A stretch of 64,000 bases of DNA from Bacillota bacterium (GTDB taxonomy: Bacteria > Bacillota > Clostridia > Christensenellales > Aristaeellaceae): positions 1 to 64,000 of the forward strand of contig JAEVYX010000017.1 in NCBI GenBank assembly GCA_023392515.1, written 5' to 3'. The notes beneath the pieces were generated by a model. That model was not told the origin of the DNA. It saw only the letters and a program-made list of their open reading frames with translations, and made no database searches. The position numbers and the translations under genes were made by a program. The first letter of the stretch is position 1. Every line of letters begins with the position of its first letter. This document shows, piece after piece, positions 62,432 through 64,000 of the stretch.

Positions 62432-63967
62432 ATGGACGGGAATATGAACAGGCGGAAGTTTATCAAGACGATGGCTGGCGGCGCCGTAGGCGCTGCCGGA
62501 CTGAGCGTGATGGGCGGATTGCCCAGGGCCTTGGCTTCTACAGCAGATGCGGCCAAGCCCCAGGAGCCGGTGCTGCAGTATGAAGGCAAGCAGAAGTTTG
62601 CTGGTGTCCATAATGTTCGCAAAATCAGCGAAGACCTAGTCTATTTGGGTGCAAGCGACAGCCGTCTTGCATTGTTTGAAAACGTGTATCCCATCCCGCG
62701 CGGGGTGAGTTACAATGCCTACCTGTTGCTGGATGAGAAGACCGTTCTTTTTGATACTGTAGACCGGTCGGTCTCCGGCCAGTTTTTTGAGAACCTGATA
62801 TATGCGCTCAATGGCCGTTCCCTTGACTACCTGGTCATCAACCACATGGAGCCTGACCACTGCTCCTCAATTGCTGAGGTGCTGGCCCGCTGGCCCGCTG
62901 TACAGCTCATTTGTTCAGTGGCTGCTGAACCGTTGATCCGGCAGTTTTTCGGTTTTGAGTTAAGCGATCATGGCCGCACTGTGCAGGAGGGCGATCAGTT
63001 GGTCACCGGCCGGCATACTCTGGCCTTTGTAATGGCGCCCATGGTGCATTGGCCAGAAACCATGATGACCTATGACGCTACAGACAAGGTGCTCTTCTCT
63101 GCTGATGCCTTTGGCTCCTTTGGTGCGCTTAACGGTAACCTTTTCGCCGATGAACTGAACTTCCAGAGCGAATGGCTTCCCGATGCCAGGCGCTACTACA
63201 CCAACATTGTGGGAAAATACGGTCCTCAGGTGCAGAATGTATTGGAAAAAGCGGCTACCATCGAAATCCAGACCATCTGCCCCCTGCATGGTCCCGTCTG
63301 GCGCAAGGATCTTAGTTGGTTTATAGACAAGTATGTCAAGTGGAGCAGCTACACCCCCGAAGAGGAAGCCGTGATGATTGTATACGGCTCCATTTATGGC
63401 GGTACGGAAAACGCTGCCAAAGTGCTTGCCTCCCACCTGTCCATAGGCGGAATCCCCAATGTGGCGGTATATGATGTATCCAAGACCCATGTTTCCGAGC
63501 TCATAGCCGAGGCTTTCCGCTGCAGCCATCTGGTGTTCGCTTCCATCACCTACAACATGGATATCTTTACACCAATGAAAAACCTGCTGACCGACCTGGA
63601 GGTGCACAACTTGCAGCAGCGGCGTTTTGCCTTGATTGAAAACGGCAGTTGGTCGCCGGTTTCCGGGGGCAAGATGCAGGAGGCGCTCGCACGGATGAAG
63701 GGCATGGAGCAGGTTGGCGGCACTGTCACTATCCAGTCTACCACCAACGAAACAAGTTTCAAGCAGCTTGAAGACCTGGGTAACAGCGTCCTAGCTGACT
63801 TTGGCAAAACAGCACCAGCTGCCGCAGCGGAGCAAGCCCAGCCTGCCCAAAAGACCACTTGGCGCTGCAGCGTCTGCGGTTATGTGGTCGAGGCTGAGGA
63901 ACTGCCCGCGGACTATGTATGCCCTGTCTGTGGGGTGGGGCCCGATAAGTTCGTAAAAGTGGAATAA
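62432..63967 (+). CDS. Tat-exported flavodiiron protein with short rubredoxin domain
   Basis: 511 residues from ATG 62432 after AAAGGAGGATC. Residues 6-36 look like a twin-arginine signal (NRRKFIK, then a Gly/Ala-rich hydrophobic part, PRALAS). The metallo-beta-lactamase part has the complete diiron ligand set: His138, Glu140, Asp142, His143, His206, Asp225, His286. A flavodoxin domain follows from about residue 313 (VYGSIYGGTENAAK, FMN phosphate loop). After a Pro/Ala linker comes a short rubredoxin (Cys479, Cys482, Cys497, Cys500), of the rubrerythrin type rather than the long type. Family activity: reduction of O2 to water or NO to N2O. Export is unusual. Confidence 0.88.
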   Translation: MDGNMNRRKFIKTMAGGAVGAAGLSVMGGLPRALASTADAAKPQEPVLQYEGKQKFAGVHNVRKISEDLVYLGASDSRLALFENVYPIPRGVSYNAYLLLDEKTVLFDTVDRSVSGQFFENLIYALNGRSLDYLVINHMEPDHCSSIAEVLARWPAVQLICSVAAEPLIRQFFGFELSDHGRTVQEGDQLVTGRHTLAFVMAPMVHWPETMMTYDATDKVLFSADAFGSFGALNGNLFADELNFQSEWLPDARRYYTNIVGKYGPQVQNVLEKAATIEIQTICPLHGPVWRKDLSWFIDKYVKWSSYTPEEEAVMIVYGSIYGGTENAAKVLASHLSIGGIPNVAVYDVSKTHVSELIAEAFRCSHLVFASITYNMDIFTPMKNLLTDLEVHNLQQRRFALIENGSWSPVSGGKMQEALARMKGMEQVGGTVTIQSTTNETSFKQLEDLGNSVLADFGKTAPAAAAEQAQPAQKTTWRCSVCGYVVEAEELPADYVCPVCGVGPDKFVKVE

Positions 63968-64000
63968 GGGAAGGCGGCATAAAAATTCCGCCCCCAAGAT

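Noticed and set aside
1..64000. tRNA, rRNA, CRISPR arrays, transposases and phage genes
   Set aside because: I looked for repeat-spacer patterns, CCA-ending cloverleaf stretches and transposase motifs and saw none that I could support. A tRNAscan or ISfinder run would settle it.

Overview
The window reads as part of a chromosome of an anaerobic, carbohydrate-degrading bacterium of the Firmicutes, most likely a member of the Clostridia. The evidence is dense AGGAGG-type ribosome binding sites, sigma-A-like promoters, LplB/YtcP-type sugar permeases, AraC, ROK, DeoR and MerR regulators, aldo/keto reductases carrying ferredoxin domains, and a flavodiiron protein. Base composition is roughly even. 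I saw no tRNA, rRNA, CRISPR array, insertion sequence or phage gene. One feature does not fit a textbook Gram-positive cell: all three sugar-binding proteins have type I signal peptides and lack the lipobox cysteine.

Positions 1-27300 are a complex-glycan locus. It opens with the end of a CBM9-like protein, a secreted GH3 enzyme and a secreted beta-helix protein. A plus-strand operon (5584-13860) follows: a sugar-binding protein, two permeases, an M24 metallopeptidase-like protein, a zinc dehydrogenase, an enolase-superfamily dehydratase and a GH31 enzyme. A minus-strand block (18390-13987) encodes a membrane AraC sensor-regulator, a DUF4432 epimerase-like protein and a GH172 (DUF2961) enzyme. 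A 1121-residue putative six-hairpin glycosidase is divergent from it. A second minus block encodes a small zinc-ribbon protein, a PHP phosphoesterase and a GH27 enzyme. It is divergent from a DapA-type aldolase. The dehydrogenase, dehydratase and DapA aldolase together suggest non-phosphorylating sugar-acid catabolism. An SH3 wall protein closes this part.

Positions 27600-37700 look like a mannoside locus. The minus operon holds a ROK repressor, binding protein, two permeases and a GH125 alpha-1,6-mannosidase. The divergent plus genes encode another (alpha/alpha)6 protein, a ROK sugar kinase, a type I mannose-6-phosphate isomerase and a DeoR regulator.

Positions 37880-57250 are a polyol/ketose locus: two PfkB kinases, an FGGY kinase, a class II ketose-bisphosphate aldolase, four medium-chain polyol dehydrogenases, an AraM/glycerol-1-phosphate dehydrogenase-like protein, a nucleotide-pyrophosphatase-like phosphodiesterase, an acetyl-esterase-like hydrolase, a secreted metallo-beta-lactamase-fold protein, a DeoR regulator, and a complete ABC importer with the only ATPase gene in the window.

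Positions 57380-60660 are a MerR-type redox operon in decay: a MerR-style promoter now sits directly against a C-terminal flavodoxin remnant, followed by two ferredoxin-type aldo/keto reductases, a frameshifted cupin gene and merR itself. The window ends with an AEC-family carrier and a flavodiiron protein with a twin-arginine signal and a short rubredoxin domain.
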